Assembly: GCF_004355185.1 (NCBI RefSeq)
Contig: NZ_CP037922.1
Coordinates: 3,504,001 to 3,568,000 of the forward strand
Direction of reading: 5' to 3'
Length of the DNA: 64,000 nt
Origin: Hymenobacter radiodurans
Lineage (GTDB): Bacteria > Bacteroidota > Bacteroidia > Cytophagales > Hymenobacteraceae
Each line of letters begins with the position of its first letter. Position 1 is the stretch's first letter. Both the position numbers and the translations under genes were made by a program. Positions 34,542-44,542 of this stretch are shown piece after piece. A model generated the notes under the pieces. It was not told the origin of the DNA and did no database searches. It saw only the letters and a list, made by a program, of their open reading frames with translations.

Positions 34542-35231
34542 TTGCTTTCAATAACTACACCATCCACGTCAAACGCGGTACTCATCGAACGCAGATCCGG
34601 CTCTTTCGACTTTGTAGCGGCCTTTTACGATCCGCTGGCCCGCTTGGTGTTTGGCTCGGCTTTGCAGCGGGCACAGCAAGCGGCATTAGCACATTTGCCC
34701 CCCGCCGCGCCGTACATCCTGATTGTGGGTGGCGGTACGGGCTGGGTACTACTCGAAACGCTAAAGCAGCGGCCCACGGCGCGCATTCTGTACCTAGAAG
34801 CCTCGGCGGTGATGCTGCGCAAGTCGCAGGTATTGTTGGTGCAACAAGCGCCTGCTCAGGCTGCGCAGGTTGAGTTTAGGCTCGGTACAGAGGCAGATTT
34901 GCCCCCCGACGCCCAGTTCGACGCACTACTCACGTTTTTTCTGCTCGATTTATTTACTCTTCCTGATTTGAGGCAGCTGCTCCAGCGTTTGCAAGCAGTT
35001 TGTAAGCCCGGCGCGACATGGCTGGTGGCTGATTTTTGCCCCCCACAAGTGTTGTGGCAACGCGGGCTCCTGAAGGTGATGTACACGTTTTTTCGCCTTA
35101 CAGCCAACCTTAAGGCTCGGCGTCTGCCGCCATGGCCCGAGGAGGTGGCGCGGCTAGGGCTGAGTCGGGTAAGTCGGGAGCATTTCTTTGGTGGGCTGAT
35201 AGAGGCTTCCGCTTTCCGGTTTCCTTCCTAA
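34542..35231 (+). CDS. Class I SAM-dependent methyltransferase
   Basis: A 229-residue Rossmann-fold methyltransferase. ILIVGGGTGWVLLETL (motif I, SAM-binding Gly loop) is followed by ARILYLEASAVMLRKSQ (acidic residue binding the ribose). A middle strand FDALLTFFLLDLFTLPDLRQLLQRL matches motif III/IV, and GATWLVADFCPP follows. It resembles UbiE/Methyltransf_25-like enzymes acting on small molecules. The acceptor is unknown. The start may be a few codons further downstream; no obvious promoter box lies close to it. Confidence 0.83.
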   Translation: MLSITTPSTSNAVLIERRSGSFDFVAAFYDPLARLVFGSALQRAQQAALAHLPPAAPYILIVGGGTGWVLLETLKQRPTARILYLEASAVMLRKSQVLLVQQAPAQAAQVEFRLGTEADLPPDAQFDALLTFFLLDLFTLPDLRQLLQRLQAVCKPGATWLVADFCPPQVLWQRGLLKVMYTFFRLTANLKARRLPPWPEEVARLGLSRVSREHFFGGLIEASAFRFPS

Positions 35232-35388
35232 TGCTTCTTTGCTAAAAAAACTGCTGGCCTTTTGGTCTAAAAAGCTCGTTTGGGCAGAGTTTGCGCATTG
35301 GGGGGCTTTTTAGAATATATATTCCGCTAAAGGGTCTGAAAATTCACCCATTTTTACCTTTCCAACCTTCCTATTCACACCTGTTCCT

Positions 35389-37209
35389 ATGCGGAAAATT
35401 GCTACTTCCCTCTTCGCTATTCTCGCTATTTCCAGTGCCGCGCTTGCCCAAACGCCGGTGCAATACACTGTGGCTTTTCCGAATGCAGTGCACCACGAAG
35501 CGCAAGTGACGGTGGTTTTTTCCGATCTAAAACCCGGTTCGTTACAAGTTCGGATGGCGCGCAGCTCGCCCGGCCGCTATGCCTTGCATGAGTTTGCCAA
35601 GAATGTATATGCCGTAAAAGCCACCGATTCCAAAGGCAAAGCCTTGACCATCACGCGCCCTGATCCATCGGGCTGGGATGTTGCCGGCCACGACGGCACC
35701 GTGCGCTTCAGCTACACGCTTTTCGGCGACCGTACCGATGGCACCTACGCGGGCATCGACGAGCGCCACGCCCACCTGAATATTCCTGCTACGTTGGCTT
35801 ACGCTCGCGGCCTCGAAGAGCGCCCTGCCCAAGTGCGGTTCGACTTGCCTACCGGCTGGCAGGTAGCCACTCAGCTGCGCCCCGAAGCAGCCACCAACAC
35901 GTTTTTTGCCCCCCACCTGCAATACCTCATGGACTCGCCCACTTCCTTGGGTGCTCAGCAGGTGCGCACGTGGCAAGAGCAAGGCAAAACCATTGAGCTG
36001 GCGGTGCTACATGAGGGCACGGCCGCTGAACTGGATTCCTACGCCGACCAGACGAAGAAGATTGTGCGCGAGGCCAGCGCTGTTTTTGGTGAGTTGCCGG
36101 CTTTCGATTACGGTCGTTATACCTTCATTGCCAACTACTTCCCCCAGACCAGCGGCGACGGTATGGAGCATCGCAACTCCACCTCTCTCACCAGTTCCCG
36201 CCCGTTGCGCGGCCAACAGGCAATTGATAACCTCGGCACCGTATCGCACGAGTTTTTTCACGCCTGGAATGTGGAGCGCATTCGGCCTAAGTCGCTGGAG
36301 CCGTTTGAGTTCGACCGCGCTAATCAGAGTGAGGCGCTGTGGTTCGCAGAAGGATTTACGATGTATTACGGCGATTTGCTGTTGCGCCGCGCCGGCGTTC
36401 TGACAGAGACGCAGTACATGCAGGAGCTGACAACCATCGTCAATAGCATGGTGAATTCGCCGGGTGCCAGCTCCTACTCGCCGGTGCAGATGAGCCAGCA
36501 GGCGCCTTTCGTGGATGCCGCGGCGGCCATCGACCCAAATAACCGCATAAATACTTACCTCTCTTATTACACCATTGGAGGAGCCAATGCGCTGGCGCTC
36601 GACCTGATGCTGCGCCAGAACTATAAGACCGATCTGGACACTTACATGCGTGCTATATGGCAGCAACATGGTAAAGCTCAGCAGAATTTTGCCCCCCAGC
36701 GCCCCTACACGCTCCCTGATTTGCAGCGTATTTTGGGCGAGGTAGCCCGCGACACGGCTTTTGCCGGACAGTTTTTCCGCACTCATATTACTGGCCACGA
36801 ACTACCCAAGTATGAAGAGCTATTGGCTCCGGCTGGCCTGCTGGTACGCCGCGCTCGTCCCGGCCAACCCTCTTTGGGGTTTGTAGACCTAACTTTTGCC
36901 CCTCAGGGCGCTACAATCAACGGCAGCACTTTGGTCGGCAGTCCGCTTTACATAGCCGGCATCGATCGGGAAGACGTACTGCTAAAGCTCGACGGCAAGA
37001 AGCTTAAGGATCGGGAGGAAATGCAGAAACTACTTAAAAAACACAAGCCTGGTGACGTGGTACCCGTAGAGGTACGCACTCGCACCGGCGTGCGCACCGT
37101 ACAAGTAACACTGGCTGAGGTACCAGCGGTGGAAGTGGCACCAGCTCCCACGGCTACGCCCGAGCAACTGGCGTTTCGGGCGGCATGGCTGGGCAGTAAG
37201 GTAAAGTAG
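35389..37209 (+). CDS. M61-family metallopeptidase with PDZ domain
   Basis: A 606-residue exported protease: signal peptide MRKIATSLFAILAISSAALAQ, an N-terminal beta domain, then the M61 (glycyl aminopeptidase-like) catalytic domain. The zinc motif HEFFH is at residues 287-291 with NVERIRP after it, and a downstream Glu in WFAEGFTMYYGD supplies the third ligand. GDGMEHRNS corresponds to the aminopeptidase GxMEN-like motif. A PDZ domain at about 490-575 (IDREDVLLKLDGKKLKDREEMQKLL) follows. M61 enzymes favour N-terminal Gly or Ala. Likely periplasmic. Confidence 0.93.
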   Translation: MRKIATSLFAILAISSAALAQTPVQYTVAFPNAVHHEAQVTVVFSDLKPGSLQVRMARSSPGRYALHEFAKNVYAVKATDSKGKALTITRPDPSGWDVAGHDGTVRFSYTLFGDRTDGTYAGIDERHAHLNIPATLAYARGLEERPAQVRFDLPTGWQVATQLRPEAATNTFFAPHLQYLMDSPTSLGAQQVRTWQEQGKTIELAVLHEGTAAELDSYADQTKKIVREASAVFGELPAFDYGRYTFIANYFPQTSGDGMEHRNSTSLTSSRPLRGQQAIDNLGTVSHEFFHAWNVERIRPKSLEPFEFDRANQSEALWFAEGFTMYYGDLLLRRAGVLTETQYMQELTTIVNSMVNSPGASSYSPVQMSQQAPFVDAAAAIDPNNRINTYLSYYTIGGANALALDLMLRQNYKTDLDTYMRAIWQQHGKAQQNFAPQRPYTLPDLQRILGEVARDTAFAGQFFRTHITGHELPKYEELLAPAGLLVRRARPGQPSLGFVDLTFAPQGATINGSTLVGSPLYIAGIDREDVLLKLDGKKLKDREEMQKLLKKHKPGDVVPVEVRTRTGVRTVQVTLAEVPAVEVAPAPTATPEQLAFRAAWLGSKVK

Positions 37210-37223
37210 GGAGGCTTACTGTT

Positions 37224-38456
37224 TTGATTCAAAACTCCCGTCTTGCGCTTATTTACGCGGTTATTCTGCTCGATGTGATTGTGGGCTCGGCTATCGGACC
37301 GATTCTGCCAGAGTATGTGCGCGCGTTGCCGCAACCGCAGCTTTGGCTGTCGCTGGGTACGGGGTTGTTTCTGGGAGTACAGCTGTTTTCGGCCCCGCTC
37401 CTGGGTCGCCTTTCCGATGGCTACGGCCGCCGTCCCATTCTGATTTTGTCGGCGGCAGGAACCTTGCTGGCCACGGCTTTGCTGCTGCCGGTGCGCACGG
37501 GTTTGTACTTCGTCAATCGGCTGAGCGATGGCCTCACCAACGGCATGTATTCCACTATTCGCTCCGCCATTACCGATATTTCGAACAAAGACGACCTGTT
37601 CAAAAACCTGGGCATTGAGGGGGCAATCATTTCTTTGGGCTTCGTGCTGGGCCCCATGGCTTCGGGCCTGCTCCTAACCACCCTGGACGTGCCCCCAGCC
37701 GAGGAAGCAACCTATGTGGCAGCCTTGGCGGTGAGTTTGGCCGCGGTGAATGTGGTGCTTAGCTTTCTTCTCCCCGAAACTCACCGCCAGCGCTCACCCG
37801 TGCGCGGGGCCGAGTTGCGCGCCGAGCTAAGCCGCGGCCTGAACCCCTTGACGCTCTGGGCCCGGCTGCGCGCCAACGATACCCCAAGTGGCGACCTGCG
37901 GCGCATCGTACTCATGCAAGTGGCGCTCACGCTGAGCACGGGATATTATTTTTACTTCGTGCCCTTTGTGAGCTTAGGCGAGCAGCAGATGAATGCGCAA
38001 GAAATATCCTACTTCTTTATGTTCTTCGGCACGTTGAGCATTGGGCTTAACTATGTATTCTACACCTACTTTGCCGACCGCATCAATCAACAAAGGGCTA
38101 TTTTCTGGTTGGCGGCGCTGGGCGTGCCGGTGCTAGCGGCCTACGGACTTATCGGATCGTCGCGGGTGGGCCTATACGTGCTGGTCACGCTGGATTGCAT
38201 GACCTTTTCCCTGATCCAGGGCTTGCTGGAAGGCCTACTAGCCCAACGCACCACGGAGGCAAATCGGGGCGAAGTTTTTGGCCTGAATCAGGCGTTGCAG
38301 GGATTGGCCAGCTTCGCAACCACGCTGGTATTCGCTGGTTTGTCGGTGCTGGATTTGCGGCTGCCGTGGGCTTGGTTTGCGCTGTGCCTAGCGGCCGTGG
38401 CGTGGCAGGCACGCCGGGGAGCAGCGTTGGGCCCCGTAACTCAGCCGTCAATCTAA
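37224..38456 (+). CDS. MFS transporter, TetA-like
   Basis: A 410-residue major facilitator with 12 predicted helices. The loop 2-3 signature is APLLGRLSDGYGRRPILI (G-x3-D-x-GRR-x6), the helix 4 region is FVNRLSDGLTNGMYSTIRSAITDIS, and helix 5 has LGFVLGPMASGLL. It groups with the drug-proton antiporter (tetracycline-resistance-like) MFS proteins, but the substrate cannot be told. The start is TTG, 14 bases after the peptidase stop, so the two genes are probably cotranscribed. No in-frame ATG exists before the first helix. Confidence 0.88.
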   Translation: MIQNSRLALIYAVILLDVIVGSAIGPILPEYVRALPQPQLWLSLGTGLFLGVQLFSAPLLGRLSDGYGRRPILILSAAGTLLATALLLPVRTGLYFVNRLSDGLTNGMYSTIRSAITDISNKDDLFKNLGIEGAIISLGFVLGPMASGLLLTTLDVPPAEEATYVAALAVSLAAVNVVLSFLLPETHRQRSPVRGAELRAELSRGLNPLTLWARLRANDTPSGDLRRIVLMQVALTLSTGYYFYFVPFVSLGEQQMNAQEISYFFMFFGTLSIGLNYVFYTYFADRINQQRAIFWLAALGVPVLAAYGLIGSSRVGLYVLVTLDCMTFSLIQGLLEGLLAQRTTEANRGEVFGLNQALQGLASFATTLVFAGLSVLDLRLPWAWFALCLAAVAWQARRGAALGPVTQPSI

Positions 38457-38577
38457 AGCACTACCAAGGGCTTTTCTTTGCTGGAAAGAGCAACCAATTC
38501 GGCCTAAGTAGGGTCTGATAGTTTGCGGCTTCGTACCTTGAAGCTGCTTTCCAGATTTGCGTTTCTTGTTTCGACCT

Positions 38578-39156
38578 ATGCTATCTAAAGTATCTGCTTT
38601 CCTTATTGGAGCCTGCCTTTTTCTCACAGGCAGCGCCCTGGCCCAAACGCCCATTGAGGCAGGAGCGAGTCCGGCAGCGCCTAGCTTGCTACGCTCACGC
38701 GTGTCGTACAATCTGGATGCGGGCGCTACCTTCGCGGGACGTTATGGCTCTGCTACTTACCTAAGTCCCACGGCCAGCTACCAAGTGAATAACCGTCTGC
38801 GTTTGTTTACCGGCCTCACGTTTCTGCGCATGTTACCGGGCGCCGTTTATTCCCGATCCTCCGATAACCTTCTGGCTACAACGCCGATGGTTACCAATCA
38901 TTACCTAATGCAGGCGGGCGCTGAATATGCGCTGAGTCCGCGCGTGTCGCTGACCGGCACCGCTTGGCGCGATTTCTCAAATTTGCCCCCCGCACCCGGC
39001 ATTCGCGGCTTTAGTGGCGGCAACATGGGCTCAGGCTTCAATATGCGCGCCGACTACAAAATCACGGAAAACATTTCCGTTTCGGGTGGCGTGCGCTACT
39101 CAACGGGTGCAACGCCCGGCCTTGGTATGGGCCCCGGCTATCCGTATGGCTGGTAA
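38578..39156 (+). CDS. Putative outer-membrane beta-barrel protein
   Basis: A 192-residue protein with a signal peptide (MLSKVSAFLIGACLFLTGSALAQ). Alternating, aromatic-capped strands follow: ATYLSPTASYQVNNRLRLFTGLTFLR, YLMQAGAEYALSPRVSLTGTAWRDF, MRADYKITENISVSGGVRYS. These are typical of a small outer-membrane barrel. A Gly/Pro-rich end (GLGMGPGYPYGW) closes it. No family is assigned. ATG 38578 is chosen because the in-frame start at 38557 would give a poor signal peptide. Confidence 0.72.
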   Translation: MLSKVSAFLIGACLFLTGSALAQTPIEAGASPAAPSLLRSRVSYNLDAGATFAGRYGSATYLSPTASYQVNNRLRLFTGLTFLRMLPGAVYSRSSDNLLATTPMVTNHYLMQAGAEYALSPRVSLTGTAWRDFSNLPPAPGIRGFSGGNMGSGFNMRADYKITENISVSGGVRYSTGATPGLGMGPGYPYGW

Positions 39157-39179
39157 CCCTTTGCACTATTCCAAACACT

Positions 39180-39216
39180 AAAAAAGCCCCCCAGCCACGG
39201 TTGGGGGGCTTTTTTA
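39180..39216 (+). terminator. Intrinsic terminator
   Basis: A6-GCCCCCCAGCC, loop, GGTTGGGGGGC-T6. Full six C/six G stem. Confidence 0.93.
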
Positions 39217-39279
39217 GCTTTCTGAACGGGTTGTTTGTTTACCTTTCTACGTCGCTTCCAACTTCTATTTCGCCTTTTT

Positions 39280-40293
39280 ATGGCCGCTCACACTACGTAT
39301 CGTCGCAACGAGAACCTGAAAACCATTCGCCCCAATTATCCTGGTAACAAGATGATTGGTAGCGAGTTCTGCAACGGCGAAGTACTGTATGAGCCCAAAT
39401 TCAGCAACGTAATCCGCTGGCAGCTAACCGAGAACCCGCAAAAAGCCGAGAAGAAAGCGGACACGTGGGCGCCTGCCGTTGTGCCGTGCGCCGATGCTTT
39501 CACCTCCTCCGATGACATGCTGGTGTGGCTGGGTCACGCCACCTTTCTGTGGCGGGTAGCGGGCATCACGCTGCTTTTCGACCCAGTACTGTACTCATCT
39601 TTGGGGCTTCGTCACCGACACGCGCTGCCTTGTCGCCCCGAAGACATCAAGGGCATTGACTACCTGCTCCTTTCCCACGGTCACCGCGACCATCTGGATG
39701 AGGCTTCCATCAAGACAATAGTCCGGCAGAACCCCAATATGCAGGTGCTCGCTCCGCTTAATATGACCAAACTACTGCGCGGCATGGCTCCCAATGTGTC
39801 AGTGCAGGAAGCGGGTTGGTGGCAGCAATATAATCTGGGGGGCAATTCTGGGCTAGAAATTACCTACTTGCCCGCCTCGCATTGGCACCGCCGCGGCCTT
39901 ACAGATATGAACCACATACTTTGGGGCAGCTTTATGCTGCGCGTGGGAGACAGGCTGCTCTACTTCTGTGGCGACAGTGGCTTCGGGGGGCATTTTGAGG
40001 AAATAGAAAAGCAATTTGGCCCCCTTGATGTCTGCATAATGCCTATCGGGGCTTACAAGCCATCCTTTATGATGCAGCTCAGCCACATGGACCCGCACGA
40101 GGCCGCAAAAGCCGCCAATATTCTGCGCGCCGGCCACGTTGTTCCCATGCACTACGGCACCTTCGACCTCTCCGATGAGCCTGCCTCTGAGCCCCTACGC
40201 ACCCTTCAAGAAGTAGCCAACGGCCAAATGCTGCGGGGCGAGTTGCATGCCCCGGCCGTAGGTGAAATTATGCGCTGGCAGGACTGGGAATAG
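39280..40293 (+). CDS. MBL-fold metallo-hydrolase (NAPE-PLD/UlaG-like)
   Basis: A 337-residue metallo-beta-lactamase-fold enzyme. Motifs: VWLGHATFLWRVAGITLLFDPVL, LLLSHGHRDHLDEASIK (HxHxDH), LPASHWHRRG (third His) and YFCGDSGFGGHF (bridging Asp), with VVPMHYGTFDLS (final His). The pattern of DP-x-L and HRDHLDEASI matches the NAPE-phospholipase D-like branch, some of which act on lipids; UlaG-like lactonases are the alternative. ATG 39280 is preferred over the in-frame TTG at 39235. Confidence 0.88.
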   Translation: MAAHTTYRRNENLKTIRPNYPGNKMIGSEFCNGEVLYEPKFSNVIRWQLTENPQKAEKKADTWAPAVVPCADAFTSSDDMLVWLGHATFLWRVAGITLLFDPVLYSSLGLRHRHALPCRPEDIKGIDYLLLSHGHRDHLDEASIKTIVRQNPNMQVLAPLNMTKLLRGMAPNVSVQEAGWWQQYNLGGNSGLEITYLPASHWHRRGLTDMNHILWGSFMLRVGDRLLYFCGDSGFGGHFEEIEKQFGPLDVCIMPIGAYKPSFMMQLSHMDPHEAAKAANILRAGHVVPMHYGTFDLSDEPASEPLRTLQEVANGQMLRGELHAPAVGEIMRWQDWE

Positions 40294-40479
40294 CTGATCT
40301 GCACAAGCGGCGAAAACAGATACGGCTGAGTGACTGTTGTGTGGAGCTAACGCGCACCAGCTACGGCCTAGTGAGTTGAGTGCGTCAGTAGGGCACGACC
40401 CACTATATCGTGGCCAGAATGCGGTTTATCGTGGATTGCATTCATCTCACCGGCCCGATCTTTTTCACTCTTCCAGTAC

Positions 40480-41496
40480 ATGGCGTCACGTTCCCCCAGC
40501 TTAGCCCCTCCCCCTACTCCTTGGCAGCGCCTGACCGGTATGCTGGATTCCGAACGTAAGACTATTCGCTTTATTCTTATTTATGCCATTATCACTGGCC
40601 TGATTAGCCTTACGCTGCCGCTCGGAACCCAGGCCGTTTTCAACCTTGTGTCGACGGGCGCCATCTTTGGCTCCACGTACATTCTGATTGGCGTGGTTGT
40701 GCTAGGCTTACTGCTGGGCGGTATCCTGTTAATTGGCCAGATGACAATGGTGGAAGCCATTGAGCAGCGCTTATTTGCTAAAGCAGCCCTGGAGTTTGCG
40801 TATCGCCTGCCGCGTATTCAGCCCGAGTCCTTGAATGGTCAAAACCCACCAGAACTTGTCAATCGCTTTTTTGACATTCTGACGGTTCAAAAAGGACTAA
40901 GTAAGCTGCTGATTGACTTAATGTTTGGCGCCTTTCAGATAGTCTTCGGGCTGCTCGTTTTGTCTTTTTACCACCCCATCTTTATTGCTTTTGGGCTGTT
41001 CACCATCCTGATGCTGGTGCTGATTTACGTTATGCACTACCGGCGGGCACTACGCACGAGCATTCAGGAATCGGCTCATAAGTATGAAGTGGTCGATTGG
41101 CTGGAACAGGTAGCTAGCCGGCTGCCGGAGTTTCGCCATAATAAGGAGCAGCAACGAGCGGCCATCATGCGCACCGACGAGCTGACTGCCGAGTATCTGC
41201 GCTCCCGCAACGGCCATTTCAAGGTGCTGAAATACTATTTCGGCTACGCGATTTTCCTGCGCACTATCCTCATAGGAGGGTTGCTCATCGCCGGCACGCT
41301 GTTCGTGGTGTCGCGGCAAATGAGTCTGGGGCAGTTTGTAGCCGCTGAGGTCATCATTGTGCAAGTCAGCAATGCTATCGAGAAGCTGGTCACCAGTATC
41401 GGTACCATCTTCGACATGCTGACTGGTGTGGAAAAGCTTGCGGGCGTAACAGATTTACCCTTACTCGACAACGCTACGACGGAAACGCATGCTTAA
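40480..41496 (+). CDS. ABC exporter transmembrane subunit lacking an ATPase domain
   Basis: A 338-residue protein corresponding to the membrane domain of a type I secretion ABC exporter: five or six helices (from IRFILIYAIITGLISLTLPLGTQAVF to LIAGTLFVVSRQMSLGQFVAAEVII). The closing VEKLAGVTDLPLLDNAT is where such proteins normally lead into the nucleotide-binding domain. Here the gene stops at once, and the next one begins eight bases before its end, so no Walker A, signature or Walker B motif exists in this operon. Either a separate ATPase is supplied from elsewhere or the subunit works without one. It is the first gene of a three-gene operon with HlyD- and TolC-type partners. Confidence 0.82.
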   Translation: MASRSPSLAPPPTPWQRLTGMLDSERKTIRFILIYAIITGLISLTLPLGTQAVFNLVSTGAIFGSTYILIGVVVLGLLLGGILLIGQMTMVEAIEQRLFAKAALEFAYRLPRIQPESLNGQNPPELVNRFFDILTVQKGLSKLLIDLMFGAFQIVFGLLVLSFYHPIFIAFGLFTILMLVLIYVMHYRRALRTSIQESAHKYEVVDWLEQVASRLPEFRHNKEQQRAAIMRTDELTAEYLRSRNGHFKVLKYYFGYAIFLRTILIGGLLIAGTLFVVSRQMSLGQFVAAEVIIVQVSNAIEKLVTSIGTIFDMLTGVEKLAGVTDLPLLDNATTETHA

Positions 41497-42877
41497 TGTA
41501 TCCAAACAGAACATATCCCGGAAGGCGTGGGAAGAGTTTTCCCTTACTACTCGTCAGGAGCTGCTCGACCCTAAAAGCGGGCGCCGCTTGGGCCACGTCC
41601 TACTCGTGATCGGTATTGCTTTTATAATTGTCCTGTTTCTGCCCTGGCGCCAGACCATTCAGGGTACCGGCCGCCTCACCGCCCTCACACCCCAAGACCG
41701 CCCCCAAACGGTACAGAATGCCATTGCGGGCCGCATTGAGCGCTGGGCCGTGCGCGAAGGAGAGCTTGTAAACAAGGGGGATACGTTGTTGACAATCTCC
41801 GAAATTCAGGACGAATATTTCGATCCTAACCTACCGGAGCGCCTACGCGAGCAGCTGGCTGCCAAGCGCGGTAACGTGGCCGCTAGTGCCGCCCAGATTG
41901 CTGCCTCTAACCAGCAAATCGAAGCTCTCCAAACCGGCCTGACCGTGCAGCTAGCCGCTGCTGGAAACCGGGTGCAGCAGGCCCGGAACACCGTTACCAT
42001 CGACAGCGCCGATTTGGTGGCTGTCACCAACTTCTACCAGATTGCCCAAAATCGGCTGGCACGTTACGAAGAAGGGTTTAAGAATGGCCTATTTTCTCTC
42101 ACTGATATTGAAACGCGGCGCTTAAAGCTTCAGGAGGATTTGGCCAAAGTGGTAGCCCAGCGCAACAAGCTGCTGAATACCCGCCAATCGTTCAGCAATG
42201 CGCGCATTGAGCTGGCGGAAATTCGAGCGAAGTACCAGGAAACATTAGCCAAGACGCAGTCCGACCGCAGCTCGGCCGTGTCTAGCCGGGCTAGCTCGGA
42301 GGGCGAAGTAGCGGCCTTGCGCAACCGCATCAGCAACGTGGAAGTGCGACGCGGGCTCTACATCGTGCGTGCTCCCCAAACCGGCTATGTTGTGCGTACG
42401 CTCAAAGCTGGCATCGGCGAAACCATCAAGCAGGGAGAATCTATTGCTACTCTCCAACCTGAAGCCCCTGTGCTAGCGGCTGAGTTGTACGTGCGGGCCA
42501 TGGATGTACCGCTCATTCAGCGGGGCCGGCAAACCAGGATACAGTTCGACGGTTGGCCCGCTATTCAATTTTCGGGCTGGCCCTCCGTGGCAGTTGGCAC
42601 GTTTGGGGGCGAAGTGGCAGTGATCGACGTAGTCAGCAACACCGATGGCCGTTACCGGCTACTCATTCGCCCCTCCCGAACGCGCCAAAAAGACCACGCT
42701 TGGCCCCAGCAGCTGCGAATTGGGTCAGGCGTATACGGTTGGGTAATTCTGGATTCGGTGCCGGTGTGGTACGAAATCTGGCGGCAGCTCAATGGGTTCC
42801 CTCCCAGCCTGCAAGCTGAGCCTAAAAACATTACACCTACTCAGGGACCACCCGACGAAATGGTAAGTTCGTCATGA
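41489..42877 (+). CDS. HlyD-family membrane fusion protein
   Basis: A 462-residue periplasmic adaptor. One membrane helix (about residues 33-52) is followed by a half-lipoyl motif (IAGRIERWAVREGELVNKGDTLLTI). A long alpha-hairpin coiled coil (about 110-270, rich in Ala, Gln, Lys and Glu) comes next, then the second lipoyl half (YIVRAPQTGYVVRTLKAGIGETIKQGESIATLQPE) and a beta-barrel region. It links an inner-membrane exporter to a TolC channel. Its start overlaps the ABC subunit gene by eight bases, and its TGA overlaps the TolC start as ATGA. These are tight overlaps that imply coupled translation. Confidence 0.92.
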   Translation: MLNVSKQNISRKAWEEFSLTTRQELLDPKSGRRLGHVLLVIGIAFIIVLFLPWRQTIQGTGRLTALTPQDRPQTVQNAIAGRIERWAVREGELVNKGDTLLTISEIQDEYFDPNLPERLREQLAAKRGNVAASAAQIAASNQQIEALQTGLTVQLAAAGNRVQQARNTVTIDSADLVAVTNFYQIAQNRLARYEEGFKNGLFSLTDIETRRLKLQEDLAKVVAQRNKLLNTRQSFSNARIELAEIRAKYQETLAKTQSDRSSAVSSRASSEGEVAALRNRISNVEVRRGLYIVRAPQTGYVVRTLKAGIGETIKQGESIATLQPEAPVLAAELYVRAMDVPLIQRGRQTRIQFDGWPAIQFSGWPSVAVGTFGGEVAVIDVVSNTDGRYRLLIRPSRTRQKDHAWPQQLRIGSGVYGWVILDSVPVWYEIWRQLNGFPPSLQAEPKNITPTQGPPDEMVSSS

Positions 42878-44408
42878 GGTCTTCTACCTATTCGAACCGA
42901 GTAATTGGCTTGCTGGGGGCTTTTTCCAGTTCCTGATTTTGCTCATCATAGCGTGGTCCGCTATGGTTGTGCAAGCTGTGGCTCAGCAGTTGCCGGCCTC
43001 ACAGCCACTCCCAAGCCAAAGCGCACTACTAGCTGAGCCGCAACTCGTTGATACGGCCCGAGTATTTTCGCTACAGGACCTTGCCGAAATAGTATTTGCG
43101 CATCATCCCATTGTAAAACAGGCGGCGCTGCTGAGCGCTAAGGCGCAGGCAGAAGTACTGGAAGCTCGCGGCGGCTTTGATCCGCAGCTGGGCGCAGGCT
43201 TCAACCGTAAAGTATTTGGCGGCACCAACTATTATAATAAATGGGCTAACGAGCTCACAGTGCCACTGTGGCCCGGCGGCATCGACCTGACAGCCGGCTA
43301 CGACCGGTACGTAGGCACGTACGTCAACCCCGAAACGAAGACTCCGGTGGCGGGGCTGGCGGGAGTTGGTTTGTCGGTACCATTAGGACAAGGCTTATTG
43401 ATTGATGCCCGACGCAGCACTTTGCGGCAGGCACGCATCTTGGTGACGGCCGCCGAGGCCGATCGCGTAAAGAAAATCAACGAAGTGTGGCTCCAAGTGG
43501 CCAAAGATTACTGGAGCTGGTATTACGCTTATCAGCAGGCGGCGCTCATTCAAGAAGGCCTGGATTTGGCTGAAACTCGCTTCCTGGCCATTAGCCGCAA
43601 AGTAGACCTGGGCGACGAGGCTCCTATTGATTCCGTGGAGGCCCGCATTATTGCTCAAGACCGGCTTGTAGAGGCCGAACGGTTGCAGCTGGAACTGCAA
43701 AACGCCCGTCTTGTGCTCTCCAACCATCTCTGGAACCAGAATGCGCAGCCCGTGGAGCTTCCCGACCGCGCTGTGCCCCAGCCCGCTCGCCGAGACGGGG
43801 TAAGCGCTCAGGAGTTTAGCCGGCTCACCGATCAGGCGGCAAAGCAGCATCCAACGCTGATCCGTTTGGGGGCCGAAATCCGGCAGCTGGGTATAGAGGA
43901 ACGCTACCGGCGCGAGTTGCTGAAACCCCGCATCAATGTGAGCGGCACGCTGCTAAGCCAAGGCGACTTTTACCGCACAGAATTGTCCCCCACGTACGAT
44001 TTTGGCCGCAATAATTATAAGCTGGGAGTAGACTTCGCGTTTCCGCTGTTCCTGCGGCAGCAGCGCGGCCAGCTTCAGCAGGTGCGCTTTCAGGTACAGG
44101 AGACGGTGCTGGAACAGCAGCAAAGCCAGCGCACTATTCTCAACCAACTTACGGCTGCCTACAACACGCTTAGGGCCTACGAACGTCAGCTCACGGTTCA
44201 GGCGCTCACTATCGCCAATCAGCGCACCCTGCTACAGGCTGAGCTGGAAAAGTACGACCTGGGCGAAAGCACTATCTTCCTCATCAACAGCCGGGAAACG
44301 AAGCTAATTGACCTGCGCATCAAGCAGGAAAGTATGCGGGCTAACTACGAAAAATCGTTGGCCGAGCTATATTATTATGCCGGCACCCGCCTGACAGGCC
44401 TGGAGTAA
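42874..44408 (+). CDS. TolC-family outer membrane channel, signal peptide frame broken by one base
   Basis: From 42939 onwards the frame is a TolC-type efflux protein: two repeats of long helices (FSLQDLAEIVFAHHPIVKQAALLSAKAQAEVLEARGGFDP; LEKYDLGESTIFLINSRETKLIDLRIKQESMRANYEKSLAELYYYAG) and strands between. The natural start is ATG 42874, overlapping the hlyD stop. That frame runs MRSSTYSNRVIGLLG and then breaks at GGGGG (42915-42919). With a sixth G it continues GFFQFLILLIIAW into the rest, giving a normal signal peptide. The corrected length is about 511 residues. Last gene of the export operon. Confidence 0.88.
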
Positions 44409-44418
44409 GCTGATTATA

Positions 44419-44440
44419 GTTGTCGGTTGTTGGCCGTTAG
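44419..44440 (+). repeat. Degenerate heptamer tandem repeat
   Basis: About three units of GTTGTCG/GTTGTTG/GCCGTTA after the TolC gene. Of the same kind as the arrays near 20668 and 63968. Confidence 0.4.
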
Positions 44441-44542
44441 ATAGTAGCTTTGGTTTTCCGTAGCGTCTAGCTACCGGCCCACCTGCTGGTTTCTACCAAA
44501 CCGAAACCGGCACCTGACCACCACTAACCGGCAACTCAATTT

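Noticed and set aside
38448..38711. Minus-strand ORF over the 3' end of the MFS gene
   Set aside because: It overlaps two well-supported plus-strand genes and has no conserved feature.
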